A stretch of DNA of 64,000 nt from Ceratothoa steindachneri (GCA_963969495.1 OZ018335.1:85604354-85668353), one strand, 5' to 3'. Positions 46,801 through 58,552 are shown, counted from the first letter of the stretch. Notes: generated by a model not told the origin, from the letters alone. A program made the numbers and translations.

Positions 46801-48120
46801 CATTTACATGAAGGTATCTATCGGAGAAACTGGTCACCATTGCCTTTCTAGCAATCAAGCTAGCTAATACTCTAATTTAATGGATCATGATGCCTTCGGC
46901 CACAAGCTGTCATCATTGGAGCAAATAACCAAAATGTTGTTAGAAGTAACGGGCTCAGAAAGGCCAGGAAATCTCTGAATGAGGGGCCTCGATTTAATAG
47001 AAGTGCCGCCCATGACAGTTGCAACTTTGATCTTTGTCTCAATCCCTGAAACCGAGGGCACTTCTAGTCCGAACGAGCCGATTTTGGCCTGGTCACTTGC
47101 CAAAAAGGTATCGGACATATCTGTCTCTCAAGCTCATGCTGAAGGCTAAGAGCCCTCATTTCTCTTCGTCTAGCTCTTATTTCTGTTCTCTTTATTAAAG
47201 GATAGGGATGATTGATCAAGCTTCTTTCCCCCACGGAAGGAGCTTATAGGCGGGACATACCGGTCTCATCAAGATGCTTCTCCGAAATTGAGAAGGTCAT
47301 AAGTGTGAAATTTAAACCTCCTGGGAGAGGAGGTCCCTCTTCTCCTTGTGATTCCCAGCTGGCCCAAGATACGTAAAGGAGACCTTAAACAGGGTAGGAT
47401 TTATATTTGGTGCTTAGCAAAGAGGCTAGGATCGCCAGCAAGGAAGATCTGGTATCTGTAGCCTAGTCACCTCCGGGATAATGGCTTCCATTCAAGGTAC
47501 CTTTTGTCAAGTCGTCTCTGGATGGCGAACTAATCTTCATTGGTAGAAGGAGGTGTGTAAGCATTCCACCCCCTACAATGTCAAAATATATGACTGAATA
47601 TCTGCAGAGGGCACAGCGGCCTATCCCCGCTTTCGAATGCCCCCCTGTATCCCCTGCAGTTAGCACTATCGAGTCTTTCCCACTGGGAGCTGTAAATTTT
47701 GTGCCGCCTGCCTGCTCCTGCGCTAGTCCCTTATGATAGGAAAGCGGGAATTTCCATTATTCCAAACATGATGTCGCATTTGGGAACTCCAGAGAAAATT
47801 TGAGGGGAAAAGCCCGTAACCCGGGGTCCTAAGAGGGATTAAACTTTCTGCCTGGGTAGAAGAGGGTTCAATTGGCCCTGAAGAAAGCATAGGATGTACA
47901 CTTCATTTTCTAAGGGAAAGCTTCATGAGAGCGTCTCCAAAGATAGGTAAGGGTAAACCCTTTTGTCATACGTAGATGTTGAGAGGGGAGCCCCTCCACC
48001 CGTCCAAGGGCTCTTGCGATACCTAGTGCTTCCCGAAATATAGCCAGTCATCTGCGCGCTTGGAGGCGGATCCCTACGCAGATTCCTCCTATGGCCTTCT
48101 TTTGGAATCATTGTTTAGAC
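43860..48120 (-). pseudogene. Decayed Jockey-type LINE, copy J2b
   Basis: ORF1 remnant: KIGSFGLEVPSVSGIETK from 47088, SFSDRYLHVNASDPTNTAK near 46830, FLTFDCDTLPESVRDGWYRY near 46530-46590, then knuckle-like CVSCAKV and IAICVNCDSTPASLRQC (46300-46400). ORF2 remnant: YDTV near 44930, MGARGHISILISKF, GRGLPHGGVLNVTLFALV near 44750-44810, and SWDSHIHSLSDSCTRAMDI with DADRATAILFSRFF near 44330-44480 (the post-RT 'L-W--H---L---C--AL' block). A G-run interrupts at 45025. The upstream 0.9 kb shares blocks with J2a. Heavily frameshifted; the endonuclease is unreadable. Boundaries are approximate. Confidence 0.7.
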
Positions 48121-48578
48121 GAAAATAAAATAAATGCAAACTAAATATTATGGCGTCCCAATACCTTTAGAGGTTAAGAGGAAGGTCTACACAGGGTCAG
48201 AAAATAACATAATTTAAACATTTCCATATAGTCCGTCTAGGGGTACTAAGATGCTGGGCCCTGCCAATTTCACCCCACTTTTAGGCGAAATTGTCCTCTA
48301 GCAGTAAATAGAGAGGATAGTTTCGGCGCAGCAAACTCCTATGTGTATGGAAGAAGGTGAGTAGAGTCGACGGTCCAGCACACTCCATACATAATACTGG
48401 CCTTAGCCAGCGAGCGTTAGGGTCTAGGAGCCGGAAGGGAGCTCACAGTATACACTTCCCTGGACTAAGGCTCATAAGAAATTCTGGATAGAAGAGCAAG
48501 TTTAAGAAAGGGATAAAAGGCTAGGTAATCTAGAGAATTATAGATAGGCCGGTCCACTAACTAGTAGGGTGGGTGATC
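48121..48578. other. Flank of element B, no recognised feature
   Basis: Moderate-GC, stop-dense sequence that may be residual LINE 5' sequence. It ends at the ACCTA target duplication of element B. Confidence 0.35.
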
Positions 48579-48583
48579 ACCTA

Positions 48584-50099
48584 TGTGGAGAAATGGCTAC
48601 ATTAAGCATCCTGGAGTAGTATAGGTACATTCAAGCCCCCCCACCCCCTCATGAGGAGAAGCGTGGGAAAGGTAGCCGGCGAAAATGCTTACCATGTGTG
48701 ATCTCCCCGCCGCTGTGGGCAGTTGGAGCTAACATCTGTTTGAAGGCGACCACCTAAGGTCCTTAGACGACGCTCTAACGATCGAATTACCTACGAGACC
48801 CATAAACCCGTGGTTATGGAAAAAAAAGCGGTTCGAGTCAGAAGGCACGCCAAGTAGCGGTGCGGTTGCAAGCCTATAATTTGCGAGCTGACTTGGGCAC
48901 CCCAGTGCCACCTCAGGAATTCTCGCTCTCCCCAGATGCTAACTCACCATTCGCTCCCCCCCTCCCTTTTTGCATCTGTGGCCTGGTCACTTCCCCCTTT
49001 AGATGGGGCGGCAATCCGGCTATAAATAAGTTCCGCAAAGAAAGAGAAGAGGATTATCAGAAGTCGATACGCCAGAGGTGGATTAGTTCGTGAAGATCGA
49101 TCCGTCGGCCAGACAAAAAGATTATTAGTAGTCGATTCACCAAAAGAAAGATTAGTTCGTAAAGATCGATCTTTCAGCCAGACAAGAAGATTAGAAGTCG
49201 ATACGCCAGAAGAAGGGTAGTTCGTGAAGATCAATCCTTCAGCCATACAAGACTATTTCAGTGAGAAACGAGAGGATCAGATTGAGAAAATCGATCCCCC
49301 CTTTCAGGGCCGTATTAACCTAAATAGTCAAGTTTCATATCGGTGCCATACCGAAAAAGCCTTTTCAGTCTGCAAAGAAGTCCGACTGAAGAAAAGCAAA
49401 GCCGCTCACACTCGAGTGATTCTCACATCTCAAGTACCGTAAGAGTGAGAGGAGAAGAATCCTGCCCCAACGAGCTCCCGTTCTTTAATTACGTTGAAGA
49501 ATCAGCCCCCGTCACAGGCGACGAAAATTCCACTAGCGACCACCACACTTCAAAGCGAGAGATAAGTCCTCCAGCGACATCCGGCAATCCCTAATACCTA
49601 CCTATAAGTTAACAATAACATTTGTATCTCTATTGCGATAGTAGAAGTTTAGTACGTCCCACGTTTTAAAGGAGAGTAGAAACCATTATTCTTGAACCTA
49701 GGTCATATGTGTTTGTAGATGAGAGTACGTTAATTTAATGTTTTATGCTAATCAAATGGGGGCGGGAAAAAAATACTAATTGGCAATTGGTATGTTTACT
49801 GGAAGCCTACTTGTTTATGTTTTGTCATTAAAAGATCTTTGAGGCCAAAGATAGAAATGTGTTTAATGTTGGTTTGTAATATTTAATTTAAAATACATGT
49901 TTATTTTGGTAGATTCTGGTGTTTCCTCTTATCCTTATGTGTTTAAAAATAGCTTTTCCTTAAGAACTAAACCACAAAAATAGCACTCTTAAAACAAAGC
50001 CTACTTCATTATAGAAGTAACTCACGCCCCTTAAGGCATACCGCTACTAAAAGGGTGTCAAAGAGTAGAGGGATCAAAACCAAGGGTCATTCTACGACA
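48584..50099 (+). repeat. Left LTR of element B (1516 bp)
   Basis: Starts TGTGGAGAAATGG and ends GTCATTCTACGACA. TATAAATAAG at 49021-49030 is the likely TATA box. A ~63-bp tandem unit (GTGAAGATCGATCC...CAGCCAGACAAG...AGTCGATACGCCAGA) follows it about three times at 49060-49260. It is homologous throughout to solo LTR C (60677-62289), which has one such unit. The tail has TAAAAGGGTGTCAAAG, a PBS-like relic 46 bp before the end. Confidence 0.9.
49060..49260 (+). repeat. ~63-bp tandem array in LTR B downstream of TATA
   Basis: AGTCGATACGCCAGA, GATTAGTTCGTGAAGATCGA and TCAGCCAGACAAGAAGAT recur about three times with small changes. The homologous place in LTR C holds a single unit, so copy number varies between family members. 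Confidence 0.8.
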
Positions 50100-50110
50100 T
50101 ATAATAAAAG

Positions 50111-50120
50111 TGGTGTCAGG
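50111..50120 (+). other. Primer-binding site of element B (tRNA-Leu type)
   Basis: TGGTGTCAGG lies 11 nt past the LTR end. It is complementary to CCTGACACCA, the 3' end expected of a tRNA-Leu. The match to a typical tRNA-Leu stops after these 10 nt. It primes minus-strand DNA synthesis in an active element. The same sequence with the same ATAAAAG prefix occurs inside the tail of LTR C. Confidence 0.7.
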
Positions 50121-50305
50121 TCTAGAGGTTTATATTAGAAAGAACCCAGCAGTGTCTATTTAAGGAAGAGCTAACACATAAAAGGAACACCAGGAATAAT
50201 AGAATATTTGACGAGTGGAAAATTGGTAAAGTTAGAGTCGGATACCATCTAAAGGTAATTGTTAGGCCAAGTGGTAAGTTTCGGTGGTGATTAAAAACAA
50301 GGTAG

Positions 50306-51490
50306 ATGACTGACATAAGCGCGATGGCATTGTTTGACCTTTATCGGAAGCAAGGTCAAAGCCTCGGACTGGAAGGAACCGAGCTGAACTCGTTTATTCA
50401 GGAGGAAGAGAGAACTGAAAGAGAAGAAAGAAGAGAGGAACGTAAAATGAAAATGGAAGCTGATGAAAGAAGAGAAAAGGCGAAAATGGAAGCTGAGGAA
50501 AAAAGAGAAAAGGCGAAAATGGAAGCTGATGAAAGAAGAGAAAAGACGAAAATGGAAGCTGAGGAAAGAGAGAAGATAAGGGCCCACGAAAGAGCTCTTA
50601 GCAAAGACGAGTTAGAGGTGCAGTCAGTGTCATCCAGAACAGGAGTGTCACCAGCGGCCAGCATGAAACTCCCGGAGTACAGGGATGATGAAGATTTATG
50701 CTCATATCTCTCCCATTTTGAGAAAATATTTGAAGTCAATAATTGGGACCTAGAAGAAGATGGGGTCGCCAGACTATTACCGCTACTCAATCGTAGGATG
50801 AGAGAGATATTCGTATCTTTACCCTCAGAAACGAATGTGGACTATTCCACTCTCAAAGCCCAACTTCTCTCAGCAACAAACCTTAACCCGGATATATATA
50901 GGATGAAGTTCAGGCAGTCTCGTATAAAACCTGGACAAACATACAAACATTTTGGCTTTGAGCTTCGTAGAAGCCTACAGTTTTGGATGGAGTCAGAAGG
51001 GGTAGAGAACGAAGTCGCTGCGGTCGTCGACTTCATGCTTAGAGATCAGTTACTAAGTACACTACCCCAGGAAATCCGTGCATTCGTTAAGGACCGAAAA
51101 GCTTCTACCTTTAACGAGTGTCTGGACGAGGCTGACCTCCACGCGGTAAATCATCGAGTATATACTAGAGAGTACAAGAAAGAGAAGGCTCCCTCCCCAA
51201 AGAAAAATGGGCCGCCACCCAGGCATTTACAGAAGAAGCCCTTTAAGTTCTCAGCAGCAAAAGGAACTTCTAAACCAAATTTTGGAGGAGAAAAAAATCA
51301 AAAAGCAGGTAGGATTCCACAAGGATCATACCCTAATACCGGCACGTATCCCAGGAAGCCCGTCACTTGTTATAGTTGGTTTGTAATATTTAATTTAAAA
51401 TACATGTTTATTTTGGTAGATTCTGGTGTTTCCTCTTATCCTTATGTGTTTAAAAATAGCTTTTCCTTAAGAACTAAACCACAAAAATAG
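50306..51490 (+). pseudogene. gag: Element B gag, open but truncated and fused to LTR sequence
   Basis: An open frame of 394 codons. Residues ~30-98 are a highly charged coiled coil of 11-residue repeats (KMEADERREKA type; 33-bp DNA repeats at ~50446-50570). A capsid-like domain follows: MKLPEYRDDEDLCSYL, FEKIFEVNNWD, LPSETNVDYSTLK, MKFRQSRIKPGQTY, LPQEIRAFVKDR, CLDEADLHA. A Lys/Pro-rich linker leads to VTCYS, the first residues of a CCHC knuckle. From about residue 357 the frame runs into LTR sequence and stops 38 codons later, so the knuckle, protease, RT and integrase are lost. The start ATG is 186 bp past the PBS and matches the element A gag start. Confidence 0.85.
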
Positions 51491-51606
51491 CACTCTTAGA
51501 ACAAAGCCTACTTCATCATAGAAGTAACTCACGCCTCTTAAAGCATACCGCTACTAAAAGGGTGTCAAAGAGTAGAGGGATCAAAACCAAGGGTCATTCT
51601 ACGACA
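51375..51606 (+). repeat. Right LTR remnant of element B (232 bp)
   Basis: Identical in length to 49868-50099 with four substitutions. The junction with gag lies in GTTATAGTTGG, where gag (AGTTGT expected) and LTR (ATGTTGG) share the microhomology GTTG. It ends ACGACA, followed by the ACCTA duplication. Confidence 0.93.
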
Positions 51607-51611
51607 ACCTA

Positions 51612-54600
51612 TTATTTTCATACCCTGGTGCAAAGTGATTCTATGATGGCATGGAGTCTACTAATACTTATAATACTTAAAGTAAATAATTATAAATAAT
51701 ACGACTAATTAATAATAGTGCGAAAAATAATAATTAATAATAATACAGAAAATATGAAGGTATAGTGGCGCTAACTTTCTCAGGTCCCATCCGAGAATTC
51801 ATGTGAATCCAATGATAAGGATTAACTCATTTGCACTTAAGCTGTGAGGACAGGCAGCTCCTCTTGATACCAAGTGGTCTTCTTTTGGCTTACAACAAAC
51901 ATAGCTTACATTATTGTAAGGTTTAATATATTAGTCTTCACAATAAAAAAATTGTTACCTAAAAAGCTTAATTTTAGTGTTCCTAAGTAAAATCAGGTGC
52001 ACAGGGCTTGTCTTGTTCTTAAACTGATAATGCCAAAGTATGCTTTGTATGATTCGCGCATTCTCAAAAAGGCTATCACACCGAACCTTTTGGCTCTTTT
52101 TTGATGAACTGTCCACATTTATATTGGAATTCATCGGAAGAATGTTTGAGGCTTTTTATGCCATTTATCATCTGATATATTCACTATATTAGCTACAGCT
52201 TAAGTAATAGCAGATCTCTGAATCCCTGTGTAAATATTGTATTTTGGAAGAAATATTGCAGAATATTCCTTAAGCTTCTAGAAGATTCTAGTGGTGTCTT
52301 TTGGCCATTTCTGCTACATTTTTGAAACTTGATAAATAACACAAAATTCTATAAATTTCTATTTAAATATAGATTGTTTTGGAAGGTTTCTTAAAAAAAA
52401 AATTATTCTATAACATATTTGAATATATTTTGAAAAAATTAAAGCCTACAGCTATTTACATATATAGTCTCAATTTTATTCCTGAAATTAATAATGCCCT
52501 GGCATTATATTTCAAATGGGAAAGTTTAGAAATTCAGTTCCAAACCTACAAAATAAAGTTTGGGGATCAAAATAGACGGTTTTATTTTACGTGAGTTGCG
52601 AACAGCTGGAAAATAATACTTTTAAACCAGAAAGAAGGAAAAAGTAAAATTTATTACAGTGTTATGGTTGTACACGATAGAAGGATTTTAAAGACAAACT
52701 GGCCTTTTCATTCATTGAGCTAAAATTTCTTTTAAATTTCTTTTGGGAAATTTAGTAAAAATGATTTTACACTTGTCAATATTATGTTATCTCTCAGATA
52801 ATATTGGTTAAATTCCATTGTTATTTAAAGCCTCATTGTAAGGTTAATCTAAGAAAATAATTCATTCAGTTTTAACTGAGTAATAATTCATTGGCAAATT
52901 ACCTTTATACGTTCACTTTATATTTGTTGGAAGTACAATAAATGCTCTCGTTTGTATTCTATTATTTTGTATAGCGAAACAAAATAAAAATCTATATGAA
53001 TTCGTGTTGATGACTAAATTGCACTTAAGTGTAATCAATAGGCATCCAACTGTTCCTACGAGGTGTTACCATGACAGGGTTAAACTTTCTGCGAGCCAAT
53101 TTCGCCAATTCCTTTGTAACACACATATTCCTCATACACCACTTAAAAAGAGGACGTTGAAGGAATGTGAGAGCAAGATCGACCAGAACCTCCAGCAATA
53201 ACTCATTGAAATCTGCACAACAATTGGTCTCACCACTCTCTTAGATTGCAGTTTTAATCACCCCCTTACCCCATTTCTTAGTTCCGTTTATCCAGATAGA
53301 TAAGCTGAGGGGTTCCTCTTAATTAGATGCACTTAATATGGTCAATAATATCGTGTATTGTACGTTTAATATATTTTGTTGTAAAACTTTGATTAGTTAA
53401 TTTATCTCCTCGAAATTAAATATACTTTGTCCTTTCCCTGCTTGGTTAACTTAGCATTTCATGAATTTTATAGTATTTACCATTTAAAGCGTTAATTGGT
53501 CATTTTCTTTCATATAAGGCATGTTTTATTTCTTATTGTCAGTCTATCAGAGTCGCTTTACTCTTTCTACTTATGATGGGTTCTTAGAAGGGGAGCGGGC
53601 TATTAGTCCTCTCTCTCAAACGACATGAGAGAGTTCGGATTCAGTGACAACTGACGTAAAATACCGCTTGGTGTCTCTTCATGCTCCTTCATTAATATTT
53701 ATCGCTCTGTGCGATCTTCCCTAGGATGATCTTTTCGATTACAACCAGTTTTAGCCCCTCTCTGAAAGTTAGACTACCTTAAATTGTCTCGCCATCCTGA
53801 TAAAGAGTCACATAATCAATTAGTGCCTACAATACAAGTAAAACAGTCTGGTAATACATGCGTTACATTTCTTTACGTGTAAATTGAAAATTATGAGTTA
53901 TCGTTGTCTACACCTGAACCCATCCATTCTTTAAACATATATTACCTTTTTATCAGTGTTTTATGAAATTAAACAGGGACAGTATAAAAAGCAGATTTCC
54001 AAGAATTTTATGTGAATTTGCATGGAAATTAAACGACTATTTCTAACAAAATGTAGATTTGGGTAAGATTTTCCGGTTTTAGACTGAACTAGATATACAA
54101 ATTGCACCAGGTTTTCGAGAAAAAAATTTTGCATGCTATAAATACCAAAAGATTTAACATATCTCCCTTTCATCTTAAACACGTTTTATTCTAAATATAA
54201 ATGAAAAATAGGACATAAAATGTAAAGCGAAACTTCCTCGACTTCTTTCAGTTGAAATTCGACTTATATAATAAATGTTTCGAAGTTTTATCTGTAAATG
54301 TGCTTGTGATTACGGCTGTGTTTTTGTCATATTAATATGCACGATGTTACTGGGTTAAAGTCGGTTATGAGGATGGAAATCTCGTCAACTAGTGTGATTC
54401 TGGCTTTGAAACCTATAATGTTAGGCAGTACTCCGTGCCCCTGACGGAAATAATACAAGAGGCTTCTAGTGTGAAACCTCTCATACAAAGACCACAAGAA
54501 ATATGGCCCCTCATGCCAAAACACTCCATATCCGTTCATATAACAAAAACAAGTCACGCACATTGTTAAAACTTCCTACAAAATATTTTCACCTCTGATG

Positions 54601-55540
54601 TCCGATTTTCTTTCCATTCTTATCTTTGCTGAATTAACTTCTCACTTGATTGAGAAGATAGTTCATATCCGTTCTTGCAAAACTCTTGCATCTATTCTTT
54701 GCCACCTGGTATCACTTTAGTGACCAATAATGAATTAACACCCCCCTTATCTCTTTTTAACAAATAGCTATACACTTCTCAAGTATTTCTCGCCATGTAT
54801 CTGCCGCCAGATATATCATCTCGTTTTGAGTGCAACCATCGGATTACCAACATGCTGCTCTTCTATCTATCTTTATCAAACTTAAGTTAAACCCAAACAT
54901 TCCTGATAATCTACCACTCGCAACATAGGAACGAATAGCGCCCATTTAAATAGGCCCTATTTTTTCTAAGAATACTAAACAATTTACGTTCTTTTGGTTG
55001 CAATCTGTAAGGATTAATATTGTAAAACATTTTGCAAACAACAAGTAAATGAAGTAAGAAAGGATACCTACTTCATTGCTTCTACCACAATGTCTGGACT
55101 TGGCTAAGTTATTGCCTATACATGGCTGCATGTAGAACTTCTTGTAGCGACTGATGGTAAATAGGGCACATAAAGACTTGTTTTATTGTGTGAAATTATT
55201 GATTTGAGGATAAACCACATTTTGTCACTTTTATCATCCGTTAAAATATGATGCCCATTGTATGAGCACTGTAGAGGAAAGTCAGTGCACTGCAGCAAAA
55301 TGGGAATACTTGAATCAAAATACTTGTTCACTCTCAATGCTTATGTTACCTTATTTTTATTATGTATAAGAGTCAGTATGTATATAAATATACATTTAGG
55401 ATCCTAAATAAATGTTCGTTACTAAAGTTTATAATAACTGAGTGTTTTCTCAATATTAAAATGTATTCTTTCGTTTTAGACCTGATCCTTTTTCTTGCTT
55501 TCCTTCTTATGAACATGTGTTTGCTCTTTCTGATATCTAA
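51612..55540. other. Long AT-rich spacer without recognised gene
   Basis: Mostly AT-rich. ORFs at 53004-53201 (plus) and 54327-54563 and 55116-55337 (minus) have somewhat balanced composition but no motif I recognise. A perfect 8-bp hairpin (CTCTCTCA / TGAGAGAG) lies at ~53612-53634. No repeat terminus was seen. Confidence 0.45.
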
Positions 55541-55544
55541 GAGA

Positions 55545-57130
55545 TGTTGAAGAGGCAGTCAACCACCTGTTTTCATTACTTCACTCCGAAAATTGTACAG
55601 GCGTCGAAAGTGCATTGAAGTCTCCAGAAGATTGAAAAGGATCTAATCTAGACAACAGTAGTGAGGAAATAGCTGTTGTGGAGCAAGAGTTCTGGCACAA
55701 CTCTACCCATATAAATTTGACAAACCGAAACAGTTGCACTGAGCCTTCTTCTGCATTGAGAGCATAATTTATTTAAGAGCAGGAAGGGTTTGGGTGTGAT
55801 GATCATGCGGCAGACCTTTTTTCCGTAGACTGTGGATATATTCAGATACTTTTAAGACCATTAATTGATTGAGGTTATTTATCAAAGATTTATGTGTTAC
55901 CCAAGAAGATCTGCATCAGGTACTTGGCCTATTTATTCTCTAAGGTTATAACCCAGTTCTAAGCCGATTAACGCATTAGGCGAATCAGATGGTCGCCCAA
56001 AATCTTGCTGTAACTCAGAGTGGAATGACACTAAACAAATTTAATGAGATTGTGCGAAGCCTGCACCTTATGGACAACCAAAAAAAGCCTTCGGATGATA
56101 GAATCTTTAAGATTCCCACTGATTTTTAACATTTCAACAAACTCTTCATGGATATCGCTCAACTATTTTCTATGAATTGGGTTATTGAGGAAGCCATGGA
56201 ACCATATTAGGGGTGACATAGTTTCAAACAATTCATTAGAGGAAAGTCGGTGAAATTTGGCTACAAGTTAAGGTGACTATGATCTAATGAAGGATGATAA
56301 TGAATTTCTGCTTTGCGAAAGAAAATACCCTGGGTTTAAGTTAGGAATGCGTCTGGTTGAATCTGTTGTCCATGGATTGGTCAAAGGAACAGTATCTAAG
56401 GGTAACACTAGATATGTTGTTAAGGTTTTTACAACACTGTCTCTTCTTTAGTCTTTCCTAAACCTAATATTAGTATGACAGGTACAATTCCTAAGGACAG
56501 AGTCACGGATGTCACAATTTTAGAGATCAAGCACAAAGAGGTGGGGAAGTAGAGCTGTTTCATGAAAAAGCAAAAAAGATTGATATTAGTGCATGGAATG
56601 ATAACAGTGGTGCTAAGGTGGCAACAAACAGAAAGACAGTGCATCTCTTTCAATAGGATAATGCAAACGGTGGTCAAAAAAGAAGAAGGAAGTGGTAGTA
56701 ATCTATCAGCCAAACATTGAGAAGCTTTACAACAAATGAATGGGAGAAGTAGAGCTGTTTGTTCAGTTTAGGGGAAATTATAACGTTTCATTTAGAAAGC
56801 GAGTGTGGCACTTTCCTTTGTCTAGCCTTTTCCTGAATGGCTCAAATGTAAATAGGAAGAATCGCTAGAGAAAGATTCACGGGGTCTTACACCTAGAATT
56901 TCTGACGAAAATTCCCAATCTTTGGCCCAAACCATAAGATAAACCTCATATACATACTTTTGCCCCTGAATTGAACCGATCATTTACACAAAGGAAAGAA
57001 AAGATCATTATGTTGTGATGGAAGATACTCAACGGTGGTATTGTGTTGGTGTAAGAAGAATGTGAAGTCTAAGTGTTTTAAATGTGATGTGGCACTACAC
57101 ATCTAGTGGTTTATAACTATCACACAAAGA
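55545..57130 (+). pseudogene. piggyBac-like transposase pseudogene
   Basis: piggyBac enzymes cut and paste DNA at TTAA. Ordered motifs: DVEEAVNHL near 55546; MTLNKFNEIVRSLHLMDN (56027-56080); DDRIFKIPTDF; HFNKLFMDIAQLF; NWVIEEAMEPY (near 56177), where the family has the catalytic Asp-Glu and this copy has Glu-Glu; KQFIRGKSVKFGYKL (56231+). Then GTIPKDRVTD (56482+), WSKKKKEVVV, QPNIEKLYNK, MGEVELFVQFRGNYNVSFR (56670-56800), and a C-terminal Cys-rich KSKCFKCDVALH block near 57070-57105. Many stops and frameshifts. Ends ~190 bp before solo LTR F. Inverted repeats and TTAA sites were not placed. Confidence 0.85.
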
Positions 57131-57318
57131 ATTATGAGTGTTTATTTTTCAGTCAAGTGATATAAAAGCCTATGTCAAACCTCTTATTATTATTGCCTGC
57201 ACATAATATACATTCATAATTTATTATAGACTGCTGCTTTATATTTACGCGGCAGATTCTTGTAATAATTTCATTATCTATATAATTTTTGGGAAACAAT
57301 AATCTCTCTAAAACAAAT

Positions 57319-58551
57319 TGTGAGGGGATGCCCTCGAAGCACTAGTGCGAAAGGAAGCCACCTAAGAAATGCTCCTTTTCAGCTCTTTCTTTCTTAACCA
57401 GGTGCGCCTAGTGTGAGAAGTTTGTAAAGATCAAAATGGAATCACTCGAGGCAGCTGTATTTGATCTCCGACGCCACCCGTCAATCCGCCCTATCCTGCA
57501 ATAAGTCTGTGCGTCGCCATCATAACTCTACACCAGAATACCCAGGCTTGCCTCTTCCTCCGTGAGGGTAGCCACATTAATCCTACCCCCATATCGCGAG
57601 GCAAGTTTCACCGTCTAGACCGACTCGTTATCACGAAGTGTGTTTGCCTTTACTGAAACCTAGAATCCTCTAAAGACGACCAGCCTCTGAGGCTATCTAT
57701 CGGACCAGCCACCCGGCTATTTAACCCAAAGTTCGCCATTTCTCGATGAGACAGAAAGCCCGCCATTCATTCCTTTCAGACTGCCTGTCGTACCTCGTCG
57801 AAGATCTCACCACCAGATCTACCTTCGTTAATAAGCTTTGCCCCCTGTACAGATCAAAGCTATTAACCCCCCTTCTTCCCGGAGAGTTATGCGGCCCTCT
57901 CATCCTCACGACCCTTGCAAGATTCCCGTTCTTCCAAGACTGAGACTCACTGCCGATCTTCAGAATCGTCTCGAGTTGAGATTACGTCTCTTTGGAGCAG
58001 AGAAAATCTCATTTTTCATCACGAAGTAATCAAACCCCATCTTCGAGTCCTCCTCATCAGGATTCCTCGAAGTATCTTCTTGAAGGCCTGTGCCGTTGTC
58101 TTTCAATCCCCCCCGCCCTCCAATTCACCTGCGCTTGAAGGTAAAGCGATCTTGTATTGTCATTCCAAGATTACCTCGTTAATCTTCATCCGCAATTACC
58201 TTTGGATTTGATTTCCCGCTAAATTGTAATTAATTCCTCTCGTTATAGCTAACATTAATTTTATCCTCTGTAATATCATAAATCAATATAATTCATTTAA
58301 CTATCTTTATTAAATAATTTATTCTCTCCTTTTGTATATATATAAATTGCCCTATTTTTCATATATATTAAAATTGTATTTGGGGTCTTGTTCTTTATAT
58401 ATCCTTTGAACTGCAATTTGGCAAACGATTAGTAAATCGCACTCTTTATTAATCGGCCCAGAATATATTTCAAGCGTCCTTTGGTCGGCTCTCCGCCCGT
58501 GCTTGTGTATGACCCTATGCGCCGAGCTAGTCTACACAGGAATACCTCGAC

Positions 58552-58552
<1 letters not shown>
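57319..58552 (+). mobile_element. Solo LTR F (1234 bp)
   Basis: Starts TGTGAGGGGATG and ends GGAATACCTCGACA. The perfect 5-bp duplication CAAAT is at 57314-57318 and 58553-58557. TATTTAA at 57718-57724 may be the TATA element. An AT-rich 3' third follows a GC-rich 5' part, like the other LTRs. The right duplication merges directly into a (TA)n array. No tandem array was noticed in this one. ORFs within (57746-58211) are not genes. Confidence 0.9.

Larger units (their letters stand above)
48584..51606 (+). mobile_element. Gypsy element B: internally deleted, two LTRs, target duplications
   Basis: A 3023-bp element. The perfect 5-bp duplication ACCTA lies at 48579-48583 and 51607-51611. Order: LTR (48584-50099), PBS (50111), gag start (50306), then a direct jump at 51375 into the last 232 bp of the right LTR. 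The zinc knuckle, all of pol and ~1.28 kb of the right LTR are gone. The 232-bp segment differs from the left LTR at four positions (1.7%), so insertion looks fairly recent. Since both target copies are intact, the deletion followed integration or was inherited from a deleted RNA template. Confidence 0.93.

Noticed and set aside
48825..48845. GCGGTTCGAGTC as a tRNA B box in LTR B
   Set aside because: No A box or clover-leaf can be built, and the homologous site in LTR C (GGTGTTAGTC) does not keep it.
53004..53201. 65-codon ORF of balanced composition
   Set aside because: No recognised similarity, no repeat or splice context. Could be a decayed exon, but unsupported.
57746..58211. Small ORFs in the GC-rich part
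   Set aside because: They lie within solo LTR F, with no domain and overlapping frames.
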